This document shows, piece after piece, positions 7,319 through 16,187 of a stretch of 54,336 nt of DNA; within the stretch, counting starts at the first letter, position 1, and each line of letters opens with the position of its first letter. This DNA is from Ignavibacteria bacterium. GTDB lineage: Bacteria > Bacteroidota > Ignavibacteria > SZUA-365. Where the stretch lies: assembly GCA_002869275.1 (NCBI GenBank), contig PKTF01000213.1, positions 1 to 54,336 on the forward strand. The letters run 5' to 3'. Both the position numbers and the translations under genes were made by a program. The notes under the pieces were generated by a model, which was not told the origin of the DNA, did no database searches, and saw only the letters and a list, made by a program, of their open reading frames with translations.

Positions 7319-7983
7319 TGCGATATCGTTACACCATAGCGCTGCTCCTCTCGCTTTTCGTACTGCTGCAATGTGATTTCCCTTCGGACCCGCCGTTGAA
7401 ACCCGGTGGCAGTACACCGGTCACCCCGCCGGTGAAGCCGGAGATCCCCGCTGAACTTGTACCATTGCACAATGGCAACGCATGGCTCATCCGCGTCAAG
7501 CCATGGTCGCAACCCGAACGCGATCCGGTCTGGGTACCCACACGTGCCCTGTCCTTCGAGGGGAAGCGGTATTTTCATTTGTTTTACGGCATTCCCGATA
7601 CCGGTCCGTCAGGTAATCTGCAGGCATTTCCTTCCATCCTGCGCAGCGACAGCAGCGGACTGCATTTTTTTATTCCACGGGATCCGGATGACACGCTGAA
7701 TCTGACACGGGATCCGATCTATACATATTCGCTCCCCTATCCCGAAGCGCCGACCGGCTTTATCAGCAATCCCTATTCCTCCTATGATGTGCGGCTTACA
7801 CATCTCGACACGATGTTGACCATGGAAGGCACAAGCGCGACATTCGCCTGTCGCCGGTATGAGGTCTGGCGTGCCGCCCGACTGCGCACGGTGTTCTACA
7901 TCGTTCCGGGGCTCTGTTTCCTGCGTGTCGTCGATGACGATGACGGCGTGTACCAGACTCTCGGTTGGCGCATCTCGAACTAG
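7318..7983 (+). CDS. Lipoprotein of unknown function
   Basis: A 221-residue protein with a lipoprotein signal peptide (lipid-anchored Cys19 after VLLQ) followed by a Pro-rich linker (PSDPPLKPGGSTPVTPP). The mature part is rich in Tyr, Arg and Asp and has no recognisable catalytic motif. Its ATG shares one base with the stop of the barrel protein gene, indicating translational coupling within the sigma operon. It may be an outer-membrane accessory subunit of that protein; this rests on position only. Confidence 0.72.
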   Translation: MRYRYTIALLLSLFVLLQCDFPSDPPLKPGGSTPVTPPVKPEIPAELVPLHNGNAWLIRVKPWSQPERDPVWVPTRALSFEGKRYFHLFYGIPDTGPSGNLQAFPSILRSDSSGLHFFIPRDPDDTLNLTRDPIYTYSLPYPEAPTGFISNPYSSYDVRLTHLDTMLTMEGTSATFACRRYEVWRAARLRTVFYIVPGLCFLRVVDDDDGVYQTLGWRISN

Positions 7984-8021
7984 CACTTTTCCTCCTACAC
8001 GATTATCACGATATTGTATCC

Positions 8022-9152
8022 ATGCCACAGCACCATGGTATCGGATTACTCTGCACGACACGCTCTCTCGGCGGCATCGAGCTGAACGTGCTGCGCCTGG
8101 CCGCGTGGCTTCGCGAGCGTGGGCATCGGACGCTGGTGATCGGCGTCGACGATGCACCGCTGCTCGAGCGTGCCGAAGCGGAGGGGCTCGACCGGCTGTC
8201 GCTCGGCAAACCACCTTCTCTCATCGCACCGGGAACCGCAAACAGGCTTGCCGCCGAACTGCAGCGAAAAGACATCGACACTCTCATCCTCAACGCGACA
8301 CGCGACCTCAGTCTCGGCGTGCTCACCAAACGCGCGTCACGAAATACGGTCGCTCTCGTTCATACGCAGCACATGCAGTTCGGCGCCGTGAAAACCGATT
8401 TCCTGCATCGCATTCAGCATGCGCGTCTCGATGCCTGGATCTCCCCGCTGCCGTGGCTGGCCCGGCAGACCGAGGAGTGGACAACGATTCCTCACGAACG
8501 TATTCACACCATCCCTTTCGGGATCGATCTGGCACAGTTCCAGAATTTACCGTCACCGAAGGATGCCAGGCGGGCAATGGACCTGCCTCAGGAGGCATTC
8601 ATCGCCGGAGTTATCGGAAGACTCGATCGGGGGAAAGGGCAGGAGTTTCTTATCCGCGCGGCGGCGTTGTTGCGCGACAGCGGTGCGCCTTTGCACGTGC
8701 TGCTCCTCGGTGCGGAAACTCTCGGTGAACAGCAGGGGTACGCGCGAGAGCTGCATGACCTGACGAAGGAACTTCGTCTAACTGAACATGTGCATTTCCG
8801 TGGTTTTCAGGAAGATGTCACGATGGGTTACGCCGCGATGGACTGCTTTGTTCTCACCTCACTTTCCGAGACGTACGGCATGGTGACCATCGAAGCCATG
8901 GCTGCTGGTCTGCCGGTGATCGGTACGGACAGCGCCGGCACCCCTGACATCATCCAGCATGAAAAAACTGGAATGCTGGTCCCTCCCTGCGACGCCGTCG
9001 CCCTGGCCGCGGTGCTGCGGGACCTGGTTCAGAACCCCGGACTGCGCAGCAGTCTCGGGTCATCCGCGCACGAAGATGCGCAGCACCGTTTTTCGCATCA
9101 TACGCAGTGCGCACGAATTGAAGAATTGCTCGAACGGATTCACTCCGATTGA
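8022..9152 (+). CDS. Glycosyltransferase family 4 (GT-B fold)
   Basis: A 376-residue cytoplasmic glycosyltransferase. The N-terminal Rossmann domain starts with LLCTTRSLGGIELNVLRLA, where the GG loop normally contacts the acceptor. The C-terminal domain opens with GVIGRLDRGKGQEFLIRAA and carries the nucleotide-sugar site: DCFVLTSLSETYGMVTIEAM with the E-x7-E motif, then GLPVIGTDSAGTPDII. The open frame extends to a TTG at 7965 overlapping the lipoprotein gene, but the ATG at 8022 fits the family N-terminus. The sugar and acceptor cannot be told; envelope polysaccharide or glycolipid synthesis is the usual role. Confidence 0.92.
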   Translation: MPQHHGIGLLCTTRSLGGIELNVLRLAAWLRERGHRTLVIGVDDAPLLERAEAEGLDRLSLGKPPSLIAPGTANRLAAELQRKDIDTLILNATRDLSLGVLTKRASRNTVALVHTQHMQFGAVKTDFLHRIQHARLDAWISPLPWLARQTEEWTTIPHERIHTIPFGIDLAQFQNLPSPKDARRAMDLPQEAFIAGVIGRLDRGKGQEFLIRAAALLRDSGAPLHVLLLGAETLGEQQGYARELHDLTKELRLTEHVHFRGFQEDVTMGYAAMDCFVLTSLSETYGMVTIEAMAAGLPVIGTDSAGTPDIIQHEKTGMLVPPCDAVALAAVLRDLVQNPGLRSSLGSSAHEDAQHRFSHHTQCARIEELLERIHSD

Positions 9153-9211
9153 TGTTATTATACCATGCCCGATCCACGGGCGTCCATGTACCACCTGCAG
9201 ACAGGAACACC

Positions 9212-9664
9212 ATGAATAAAATCGTTATCACGGCCTTGACGGCTTTGCTTGTTACCGCGTGCTCACCGCAGAACGAAGAAGCGGCGGAGGATGCCTCCCA
9301 GATGCAGGGCGTCGCTGCTGAAGCTTCAAAGCAGCCAAAACGTGATGTTTCCACGGCCGCCCTGGTGAAAATCGATCCGGATATCCAGGAATATGACGAC
9401 AACGTCCAGACTGCCCTCTCCGCCTATGAAGCGGATGCCGGCGCTGCGACGAAGCAGGCGCTCGTCGATGCCTACATCGCGTTCGCAGACTATATGACAT
9501 ATCAGAGCCCGGTCTCCCCACGTGAAGGCAAATACCACCGCGCCCTCCTCGAGTACCGACACGCCCTGAATCTGGATCCGGAAAACAACAAGGCGATGGT
9601 CGAGATCGCGCAGATCGAGGATATCTATCGCAGCATGAACCGTCCGGTACCGGGCGACGAATAA
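9212..9664 (+). CDS. Small lipoprotein with TPR-like C-terminus
   Basis: A 150-residue lipoprotein with lipobox LLVTAC (Cys17) and a low-complexity Glu/Ala/Gln linker. The C-terminal part (about 105-140) reads KYHRALLEYRHALNLDPENNKAMVEIAQIEDIY, which is a good tetratricopeptide-like helical pair. It probably acts as an envelope protein-interaction subunit. Start ATG at 9212 is preceded by CAGGAACACC. It is the last gene before a strong terminator. No specific function can be assigned. Confidence 0.78.
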   Translation: MNKIVITALTALLVTACSPQNEEAAEDASQMQGVAAEASKQPKRDVSTAALVKIDPDIQEYDDNVQTALSAYEADAGAATKQALVDAYIAFADYMTYQSPVSPREGKYHRALLEYRHALNLDPENNKAMVEIAQIEDIYRSMNRPVPGDE

Positions 9665-9685
9665 ACGGAAACCACATCAACCGCG

Positions 9686-9715
9686 AAGGCCCCTGTGTGG
9701 GGCCTTTGTTGTTTT
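9686..9715 (+). terminator. Intrinsic terminator after the TPR-like lipoprotein gene
   Basis: Stem AAGGCCCC (9686-9693) and GGGGCCTT (9699-9706) with loop TGTGT, followed by TTGTTGTTTT. It ends the plus-strand operon. The reverse strand has little T-tract, so it does not obviously serve the convergent glycosyltransferase gene. Confidence 0.85.
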
Positions 9716-9754
9716 CGTACGCTGATGCAATTGGTGTTCCCTCCAAACCAGGCT

Positions 9755-10834
9755 TCAGTCCTCGAGGAGGCGGCGATACACCACGGCGATTTTCTCGAGC
9801 ATGGTATCCAATCGGTGCTGCTGCTCGACGACTGAGCGACCCGCACTGCCCCACCTGTTCAACGTGCCGGGATGTGCGGCAGCCTCACGCAGTGCCGCGG
9901 ACCAGGCATCGGCATCCTGGGAATGTATGACGCGACCCGTGATCCTGTCCTTCACGAGTTCCTGGATGGCGGGGAGATCGTTCGATAATACCGGCATGGA
10001 ATGAGCGTAGGCCTCGAGAATGACGTATGGTTGTCCCTCCAACTGCAGTGAAGGAAACAGCAGAGCATCGAAAGCACCGGTATCGTCAAATGGATCGGGA
10101 TGGTAACCGTCGAAGCGGAGAATGCCATCGGATGCTTCCGCGGCCTCAATCACTGACTGTTCCAGCGGACCGCTGCCGCGAATCACAATGCTGATTCTGT
10201 CACTTTTTTTGATCTGTGCCGCCGCGTCCAGCAGCAGATGAAGTCCCTTCTGCTCGACAAGTCTCCCGACGAAAAGGAAAGAGCACATATCATGTTCCCA
10301 CGTATCCGCTTCCGACGACCGCGGTGGCGGGAGCGCCATTCCATTGTGGACGACACTGAGCCTGCGCCGGCTGCTGGCGGCAGTATACTTCGCGAACATC
10401 TCCGCGAGAGCTTGGGAAACGCAGATGACTTCGCGCGGATAAAACGGAAAACGCCGCATATCGGTGAACGCGGTGTGCACGGTGTATACCGGTCGAAGCG
10501 AGGGATGCATGAGACGGAGCAGAAAGGCCACGAACATGGCGTAGCGACTGTGCGCATGGATGAGCTTCAGGTCTTCCTTTCGTACGAGATGATGGAGCCG
10601 CTGCAGACTCCGCAGCAATCCTCCGATTGATTTGCTCCTCCCGTCTGCGCGATACAGCGGTAGGTGCAGGTAGTTTCTGCCTGCGGCGATCTCGGCGGAA
10701 GGACAGGCAGCGGCGATGATGCAGCGGAAACCGCGCTCCGCGAGTCCTTCCCGAAGGTCCTTCAGGTGGCGCTCCACGCCGCCGCCCTCGAGGCGGTTGC
10801 TCAGCAGCAGAACAGGTGTACTCTGTGTAGTCAT
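9755..10834 (-). CDS. Glycosyltransferase family 4 (GT-B fold)
   Basis: A 359-residue glycosyltransferase starting at ATG 10832-10834, which overlaps the stop of the GH13 gene as ATGA. The N-terminal domain has LLLSNRLEGGGVERHLKDL and DLKLIHAHSRYAMFVA; the C-terminal domain has FLFVGRLVEQKGLHLLLDAA and LEGQPYVILEAYAHSMPVLS carrying the family E-x7-E. It is only distantly similar to the other glycosyltransferase at 8022. Coupling to a GH13 enzyme suggests a role in alpha-glucan or glycoconjugate metabolism, but donor and acceptor are unknown. Confidence 0.92.
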   Translation of the reverse strand: MTTQSTPVLLLSNRLEGGGVERHLKDLREGLAERGFRCIIAAACPSAEIAAGRNYLHLPLYRADGRSKSIGGLLRSLQRLHHLVRKEDLKLIHAHSRYAMFVAFLLRLMHPSLRPVYTVHTAFTDMRRFPFYPREVICVSQALAEMFAKYTAASSRRRLSVVHNGMALPPPRSSEADTWEHDMCSFLFVGRLVEQKGLHLLLDAAAQIKKSDRISIVIRGSGPLEQSVIEAAEASDGILRFDGYHPDPFDDTGAFDALLFPSLQLEGQPYVILEAYAHSMPVLSNDLPAIQELVKDRITGRVIHSQDADAWSAALREAAAHPGTLNRWGSAGRSVVEQQHRLDTMLEKIAVVYRRLLED

Positions 10835-12426
10835 CGCAGATCGGGATCGGAAATCATCAGGTGAACATGCCTCGGTGGCAGCGTGAGGCGGAAGTCGCCA
10901 TCCGTCCGGGACGCGAAAAAACGCGTGGGCCATTGCTCACACTGGTCTGGATCGCCGGGAAGTGATACCGTGCTCACAGCATCACCCTCGTTGATAAGCA
11001 GATACGCACGCGCATCCCCGAGGTGACGGGAAAGAACAAGTACATTGGCAAGCGTGTCCTCATGCAAAATATTCAGATCACCCTGGCGCAGTACGTGATA
11101 TTTCTTCCTCAGCTCCTGCAGTTCCATCAGTCTGCGCGCGACGCGTCCGGTGAGGCCGAAGGCGTCGCCCGAAGGATTGGCTCCTTTCCATCCTTCAGCA
11201 AACATGCATTCGCGGTTTTCCCAGTCCGGACCTGTCCCTCCCACGAAGCCCTGTTCGGTGCCGTAATACAGTACGGGAATTCCCGGCATGGCATAAATGA
11301 AACCAAGGGCGCGTATCAACGCAGTAGTGTCGCGTTCGGCAGCGGCAAGAAAGCGTGACTTGTCATGGTTGTCCACAAAAGTCAGAAGACTGCCTCTTGC
11401 TTCCTCCGAGTACAGATCCAGGTTCTGCACGCTTTCAACCAGGCGGTGAACGGATTGCTTTCTGGCAAACACATCCCGCACCGCGGTGGCGAGACTGAAA
11501 TTGAACACCGCATCGAAACCGCGATTCCCCTCGGCATCGGGCCAGGTGTAGGACGCGCATTTCTCATCTTCAGCGGCGAACACCTCACCAAAGATGAAAA
11601 AATCAGTTTTGCGCAATCGAATCGCATGCTGCCGCATCGCTTTCAGCCAGGCGTGCCAGAACGCCATATCCACGTGCTTGACCGTGTCAACGCGAAAGCC
11701 GTCGCAGCCTGTCTGCTCCATCCACCAGGACCAGATCTCGATCATGGCTGCCAGCACCCGCGGATCCTCCGTGCGAAAATCGTCGAGACCGCCCGGCAGT
11801 TCGCCGAGGATCTGATACGGATCGCTCCATTCCTTGACGAGTCCATACGGATGGTACAAGTCCAGGTCCTGCAATACCTCGGGTGTAGGCATCTGCGTGG
11901 AGTCATGCCACGCGAGGGTGTAGCCCTGGTCATTCCATTCATAACCGCCTTCGACCGTTCCGATCAGCGGGCCCGTGTGATTGCAGACGACATCGAGATA
12001 GACGCGCATTCCCATTTCATGAGCGCTCTTGATCAGGCGTCGCAGATCCTCCATGCTGCCGAGACGAGGGTCTACTTGTTTGAAATGCTGAATCCAGTAC
12101 CCGTGAAACGCCCCGCCGACATTGGCCTGCACCGGAGTCAGCCATATCGCGTTCATTCCGAGCGCCTTGAGATACGGCAGACGCTGCTCGACGCCCGCCA
12201 GGTCACCGCCTTGCACGGAAAGCGCCTTCCTGTTGTCGAGCCTGCCACTTGCGTGGTTGTTTTGTGGTTCACCGTCTTCGAAACGGTCGATAAGCAGCAG
12301 GTACATACTCAATTCGTCACGATCGGGCAGCGTGGGAACCGGCTCATCGCGAAGCAGCAGACAGCTGAGTGCCGCGGATGTGACAACGGTAACTGCGAGG
12401 ACGATACGGCGAAGACGGGTACCCAT
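10831..12426 (-). CDS. Secreted GH13 alpha-amylase family enzyme
   Basis: A 531-residue exported glycoside hydrolase. The N-terminus is a signal peptide with a possible lipoprotein cysteine (AALSC, Cys22). The (beta/alpha)8 barrel has the four GH13 regions: DVVCNH (145-150), GFRVD with nucleophile Asp247, FGEV with acid/base Glu281, and FVDNHD with transition-state stabiliser Asp355. HGYW (108-111) is the usual substrate Tyr loop. A C-terminal beta domain (about 440-531) follows. It would cleave or transfer alpha-1,4-glucan outside the cytoplasm; exact specificity (amylase, neopullulanase, cyclomaltodextrinase) cannot be told. It is first in a two-gene operon with the glycosyltransferase. Confidence 0.93.
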   Translation of the reverse strand: MGTRLRRIVLAVTVVTSAALSCLLLRDEPVPTLPDRDELSMYLLLIDRFEDGEPQNNHASGRLDNRKALSVQGGDLAGVEQRLPYLKALGMNAIWLTPVQANVGGAFHGYWIQHFKQVDPRLGSMEDLRRLIKSAHEMGMRVYLDVVCNHTGPLIGTVEGGYEWNDQGYTLAWHDSTQMPTPEVLQDLDLYHPYGLVKEWSDPYQILGELPGGLDDFRTEDPRVLAAMIEIWSWWMEQTGCDGFRVDTVKHVDMAFWHAWLKAMRQHAIRLRKTDFFIFGEVFAAEDEKCASYTWPDAEGNRGFDAVFNFSLATAVRDVFARKQSVHRLVESVQNLDLYSEEARGSLLTFVDNHDKSRFLAAAERDTTALIRALGFIYAMPGIPVLYYGTEQGFVGGTGPDWENRECMFAEGWKGANPSGDAFGLTGRVARRLMELQELRKKYHVLRQGDLNILHEDTLANVLVLSRHLGDARAYLLINEGDAVSTVSLPGDPDQCEQWPTRFFASRTDGDFRLTLPPRHVHLMISDPDLR

Positions 12427-12494
12427 GGGACCTCGGAACGATGCGGGAGAGGATTTCTGGAGCGCATGTTAGTGATTTCATGATGCAATTGCCA

Positions 12495-12512
12495 GTCTGT
12501 CAGGACACAGAC
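12495..12512. promoter_or_regulatory. Inverted repeat between divergent GH13 and histidine kinase genes
   Basis: GTCTGT and ACAGAC form a perfect 6-bp dyad around a 6-bp spacer, about 40 bp upstream of the kinase start and 70 bp upstream of the GH13 start. It may be an operator; such a dyad could also arise by chance. Confidence 0.25.
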
Positions 12513-12550
12513 GTCAATGTGGATTTTCACGCGGGTATTTGTAATATGGC

Positions 12551-14599
12551 ATGATTGCCATGACACGGAAACGATCCGCCATACTGACATCGCGCTCCGC
12601 CATGCTCCTCGGAGGGCTTCTGCTGCTCGCTCTCGCGACCATCGTCTTCGTATATATCGAGGTCACACAGAGCAAGGAAGAACTGCTGGACCTGGTTCGC
12701 TCTGAAGCGTCGACCGTTATCGAGACTCTGAACAGAGGCGGCGAGACCACGATCAGGGCAAACTCCGAACTGGAGACAGCGCTCATGGAGCGACTGATCG
12801 TGTCGGCAAAGCTGATTGATCACCTCGAAGAGCACACACCCGAAGCACGGCTTCGGCTCACCAGCCGGGCGGAGGAACTCAACCTGGCCCTGATTCTCCT
12901 TTTAGATGCCTCAGGTCGGATCACCGCGTCCAGTCTCCCACCCGAGACGCGGAGTCATAACGAGCAACACTCCCCGGAAATGCAAGCCCTGATCGATCCC
13001 ATCCTCCGGGGCACATATACCTGGACAGCTGATGCCGGAATTCATTGCTCCTGCACGGGAGACACGCTGTTCGTCGTGGCGCATGATCGGCGGTCCGCCC
13101 CGGGCGCCGTGGTCGTTGGCCTCCTGTCGGCAGACCTGAGAGAAATCCGCAAACGGCTCGGGATCGGGAAGCTCGTCCAGGATATCGGCAGAGAAAACGG
13201 GGTCGTCTATGTCGTTCTCCAGGACGAAGACGGCATCCTGACGGCCAGCGAGCGGGTAACGCGTATGTCTTCGTTTGCCGAGGACTCACTTCTCCGTGCC
13301 GCGCTGTCGGGCGATACGGTACTCACGCGCATCGTCGAATATGAAGGCGAGATGGTATTCGAGGCGGTCAGCGGACTACGTATTCCCGACGCTCAGCCCA
13401 TGCTTTCACGCATCGGCCTTTCGCTCGGGCTGGTTCAGAGCGTCCAGCAGAGATCGATGCGCCGCGTCATACTGATTGCACTGGGATTCTTCGTGACCGC
13501 TGCAATCCTGTTCATCTTTCTCCTTCTCCGTCAGCGCTATTCGCGCCTGGAGCAGGAGCATGAGCAGGTGCGTTCGTACCATGAACTTGTGCTGGACGGA
13601 ATCGCCGATGCCGTCATCGCCATGAACACCGACGGCAGGATAATCCTGGTGAATCGCGCAGCGGAAGCCATCCTCGGGAGGCCCTCCGACGAGCTCAGAA
13701 ACGAGCAATATGCTGAGTTGTTTACCGAAGATCCGCTGCTCCTCACGCGTACGCGTGACAGCCAGGCACCTGTTGCCTATGAGGAGACCACCATCGAGGG
13801 CAGCGGAAGCGACCGAAGGCATCTTGCCGTGAGCACTTCCTTTGTGCATACCCGCGATGGGCAGGTCAGTTCCATCGTTGCGATAGCGAGAGACATCAGC
13901 CTTCAGCGCCGTGCACAGGAACAACTCGAGCGTCAGGGGCGCCTGACCGCGATGGGCGAACTGGCGGCAGGCATCGCCCATGAAATCCGCAATCCGCTCA
14001 ATGCGATCACCATTATCGCCCAGCGTTTCCAGGCCGAGTTCGAGCCGCAGGAGGACGTCGAGGAGTTCAAGCAGCTCAACCGTACCATCCGTTCCGAAGT
14101 CGAACGCGTCAACAATATCATCACCCAGTTCCTCGAGTTCGCGCGTCCGCCGCAGCTGATGCTTGAACGTGCGAATATGGCGGCACTGCTGCAGAAAAGC
14201 ATCGATGTCATCCGCAGCCGAGCAAAACTCAACGACGTCACTCTGACAGTTCTGGTCGAGGAAGACCTTCCCGTCCGCGCTGACCGGGAGAAAATGCAGC
14301 AGGTATTGCTGAATTTGTTGCAGAACGCCCTCGACGCCGTCGACTCGGGCGGTGAAATAAAGTGCATTGCCTGCCGTCGCGACGACACGATCCTCATTTC
14401 CATCGCAGATAACGGCGGCGGCATTCCCGCGGATCTTCAATCAAAAATCTTCAACCTGTATTTCACGACCAAGGCCGAAGGGACCGGGCTGGGACTCAGC
14501 ATCGTCCATCAGATAATCAGTGAACATCACGGCGAGATCTCCGTGACCAGCAGTGAAGGTCACGGCACGACATTTTCCATCCGTCTCCCCGTGCGATGA
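12551..14599 (+). CDS. Membrane sensor histidine kinase, NtrB-like, with PAS domain
   Basis: A 682-residue sensor kinase. Two membrane segments (about 17-37 and 306-326) enclose a roughly 270-residue periplasmic sensor region that contains a His-Cys-Ser-Cys cluster (165-168). A PAS domain follows (about 343-450, LDGIADAVIAMNTDGRI). The kinase core has the H-box AHEIRNPLNAI with phospho-acceptor His477, N-box QNALDA (Asn592), G1 DNGGG (620-624) and G2 GTGLGLS (644-650). The AMGELAAGIAHEIRNPLNAI type H-box is that of NtrB-family kinases that pair with sigma-54 activators, and such an activator gene follows 58 bp downstream. The ligand is unknown. Confidence 0.93.
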   Translation: MIAMTRKRSAILTSRSAMLLGGLLLLALATIVFVYIEVTQSKEELLDLVRSEASTVIETLNRGGETTIRANSELETALMERLIVSAKLIDHLEEHTPEARLRLTSRAEELNLALILLLDASGRITASSLPPETRSHNEQHSPEMQALIDPILRGTYTWTADAGIHCSCTGDTLFVVAHDRRSAPGAVVVGLLSADLREIRKRLGIGKLVQDIGRENGVVYVVLQDEDGILTASERVTRMSSFAEDSLLRAALSGDTVLTRIVEYEGEMVFEAVSGLRIPDAQPMLSRIGLSLGLVQSVQQRSMRRVILIALGFFVTAAILFIFLLLRQRYSRLEQEHEQVRSYHELVLDGIADAVIAMNTDGRIILVNRAAEAILGRPSDELRNEQYAELFTEDPLLLTRTRDSQAPVAYEETTIEGSGSDRRHLAVSTSFVHTRDGQVSSIVAIARDISLQRRAQEQLERQGRLTAMGELAAGIAHEIRNPLNAITIIAQRFQAEFEPQEDVEEFKQLNRTIRSEVERVNNIITQFLEFARPPQLMLERANMAALLQKSIDVIRSRAKLNDVTLTVLVEEDLPVRADREKMQQVLLNLLQNALDAVDSGGEIKCIACRRDDTILISIADNGGGIPADLQSKIFNLYFTTKAEGTGLGLSIVHQIISEHHGEISVTSSEGHGTTFSIRLPVR

Positions 14600-14657
14600 G
14601 CTACTTCGGCACGCTAATTGCATATACATGCGTGAAGAATAACAGCAAGAGCAGAGC

Positions 14658-16028
14658 ATGACTGATTTTCATATACTCGTCATCGACGATGAAGCCGCAC
14701 AGCGTGGTGCTATCGCGGGCTTTCTCCGGAAAAAAGGTTTTAGCGTCCACACCGCGGCAAACGGCACCGCAGGCGTGGAATTCGTAGCGGATACGCATGT
14801 CGATCTCGTACTGACAGATTTTCGCATGCCTGACATTACCGGAGAAGAGGTGCTGGTCGCTGTGCGTGAAATCAATCCCGCCATTCCCGTGATCGTCATT
14901 ACTGCGTTCGGCAGCGTGGAGAGCGCCGTCGGCATCATGAAGCAGGGTGCCTTCGACTACGTGCAAAAGCCGGTGGATCTCGACGAACTTCTGCTGACCA
15001 TCGAGCGCGCGCGTGAGCATTCTTTCCTTGTCTCAGAGAACAAACTTCTGCGTGAACAGCTGGCGGAGCGTTTCTCATTCAGCAATATTATTTCGCTCAG
15101 CGATGAAATGGAAAGTGTGCTCAACACCGCCGGCCGCGTCGCGGCCAGTATGGCATCAGTGCTTGTACGCGGCGAAAGCGGCACAGGAAAGGAATTGATC
15201 GCCCGCGCCATACATCAGGCAAGCGATCGCGCCGACAAGCCTTTCGTCGTCATCAACTGCGCCGCCCTTCCCGAAAGCCTCTTCGAGAGCGAACTGTTTG
15301 GCCATGAAAAAGGGGCATTTACGGGCGCTGATCGACAGCGTATCGGCAAGTTTGAGCAGGCGGATGGTGGGACGCTTTTCATCGACGAAGTAGGTGATAT
15401 CCCGCTCCCCATCCAGGTCAAGCTGCTGCGAGCGCTGCAGTTCGGACAGATCGAACGTGTCGGGGGTACCGAAACACTGGACCTCAATGTGCGCATCGTC
15501 GCCGCTACGAACCGTGATCTCGAAGACATGATGCAGGATGGAAGTTTCAGGGAAGATCTGTACTACCGGCTCAACGTCGTCACGATCACCATACCGCCGC
15601 TGCGGGAGCGCAGAGCGGATGTCGCGCCGCTGGTGCAGGAATTCATCAGGAAATACGCGGAAACAAATAACAGTGCCGTACGCTCTGTTTCCGCCGAGGC
15701 CATGGATATGCTCATGCGGCACAGCTTCCCGGGCAATGTGCGCGAACTCGAAAACATCATCCAGCGTGCCGTCGTCCTCTCCCGGGGCGACACCATCACC
15801 ACCAAAGACCTCCCCCCTGCCATCGGGAAGCTTCAGGCGGAAACACACACCGGCCCGCACTCCGATCTCTTATCCGTCGGCGACCTGAACGAACGTATCG
15901 AAATGCTTGAGCGTGCGCTGATCGAAAAAGCGCTCGAGGAAAGCGGTGGAAATCAGGTCAAGGCGGCGGAACTCCTCCATATCTCTGAGCGGACGTTGAG
16001 ATATAAACTCTCAAAAATGAAATCATAA
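14658..16028 (+). CDS. NtrC-family sigma-54-dependent response regulator
   Basis: A 456-residue transcription activator. The receiver domain has the acidic pocket (Asp10, Asp11) and phospho-acceptor Asp54 in LVLTDFRMP, then Lys104 in KPVD. The AAA+ domain has Walker A GESGTGKE (172-179), the sigma-54-contacting loop GAFTGA (219-224), Walker B LFIDE (240-244) and the arginine-finger region SFREDLYYRLNV. A Fis-type helix-turn-helix is at the C-terminus (NQVKAAELLHISERTLRYKL). It is the cognate partner of the kinase just upstream. A well-matched sigma-54 promoter with an inverted-repeat site lies immediately downstream, so the next two genes are likely targets. Confidence 0.96.
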   Translation: MTDFHILVIDDEAAQRGAIAGFLRKKGFSVHTAANGTAGVEFVADTHVDLVLTDFRMPDITGEEVLVAVREINPAIPVIVITAFGSVESAVGIMKQGAFDYVQKPVDLDELLLTIERAREHSFLVSENKLLREQLAERFSFSNIISLSDEMESVLNTAGRVAASMASVLVRGESGTGKELIARAIHQASDRADKPFVVINCAALPESLFESELFGHEKGAFTGADRQRIGKFEQADGGTLFIDEVGDIPLPIQVKLLRALQFGQIERVGGTETLDLNVRIVAATNRDLEDMMQDGSFREDLYYRLNVVTITIPPLRERRADVAPLVQEFIRKYAETNNSAVRSVSAEAMDMLMRHSFPGNVRELENIIQRAVVLSRGDTITTKDLPPAIGKLQAETHTGPHSDLLSVGDLNERIEMLERALIEKALEESGGNQVKAAELLHISERTLRYKLSKMKS

Positions 16029-16039
16029 CTCCCTGTTTT

Positions 16040-16078
16040 TCGACAACATCTGCAGTGCGTGCTCGACAATTTTGTCGA
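16040..16078. promoter_or_regulatory. Probable upstream activating sites for the sigma-54 activator
   Basis: TCGACAA-TT-TTGTCGA (16063-16078) is a perfect inverted repeat with 7-bp arms. A further half site TCGACAA lies at 16040-16046, 23 bp (about two helical turns) away. The centre of the full site is about 80 bp upstream of the -12 element of the sigma-54 promoter, a normal distance for NtrC-type binding. Confidence 0.6.
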
Positions 16079-16137
16079 ATTTCGCACGTGCAGCTGTTAT
16101 CGCTCACCCATACAGGTCAATCACAGTGCTATTTGTC

Positions 16138-16153
16138 TGGCATGGATATTGCA
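16138..16153 (+). promoter_or_regulatory. Sigma-54 (-24/-12) promoter
   Basis: TGGCATGGATATTGCA fits the consensus TGGCAYR-N4-TTGCA at every defined position, with the invariant GG and GC in correct spacing. The predicted start near 16164 leaves a leader of about 24 nt before the ATG at 16188. It directly follows the gene of a sigma-54 activator. Confidence 0.85.
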
Positions 16154-16187
16154 TTTATACAGGCAGTGATTATTTCAAGAGGACGAC

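Noticed and set aside
11365-12483. 372-codon plus-strand open frame opposite the GH13 gene
   Set aside because: The minus-strand GH13 protein has all four catalytic regions; the opposite frame has none.
13406-14440. 344-codon minus-strand open frame opposite the histidine kinase
   Set aside because: Antisense to intact H-box, N-box and G-box coding; no independent features.
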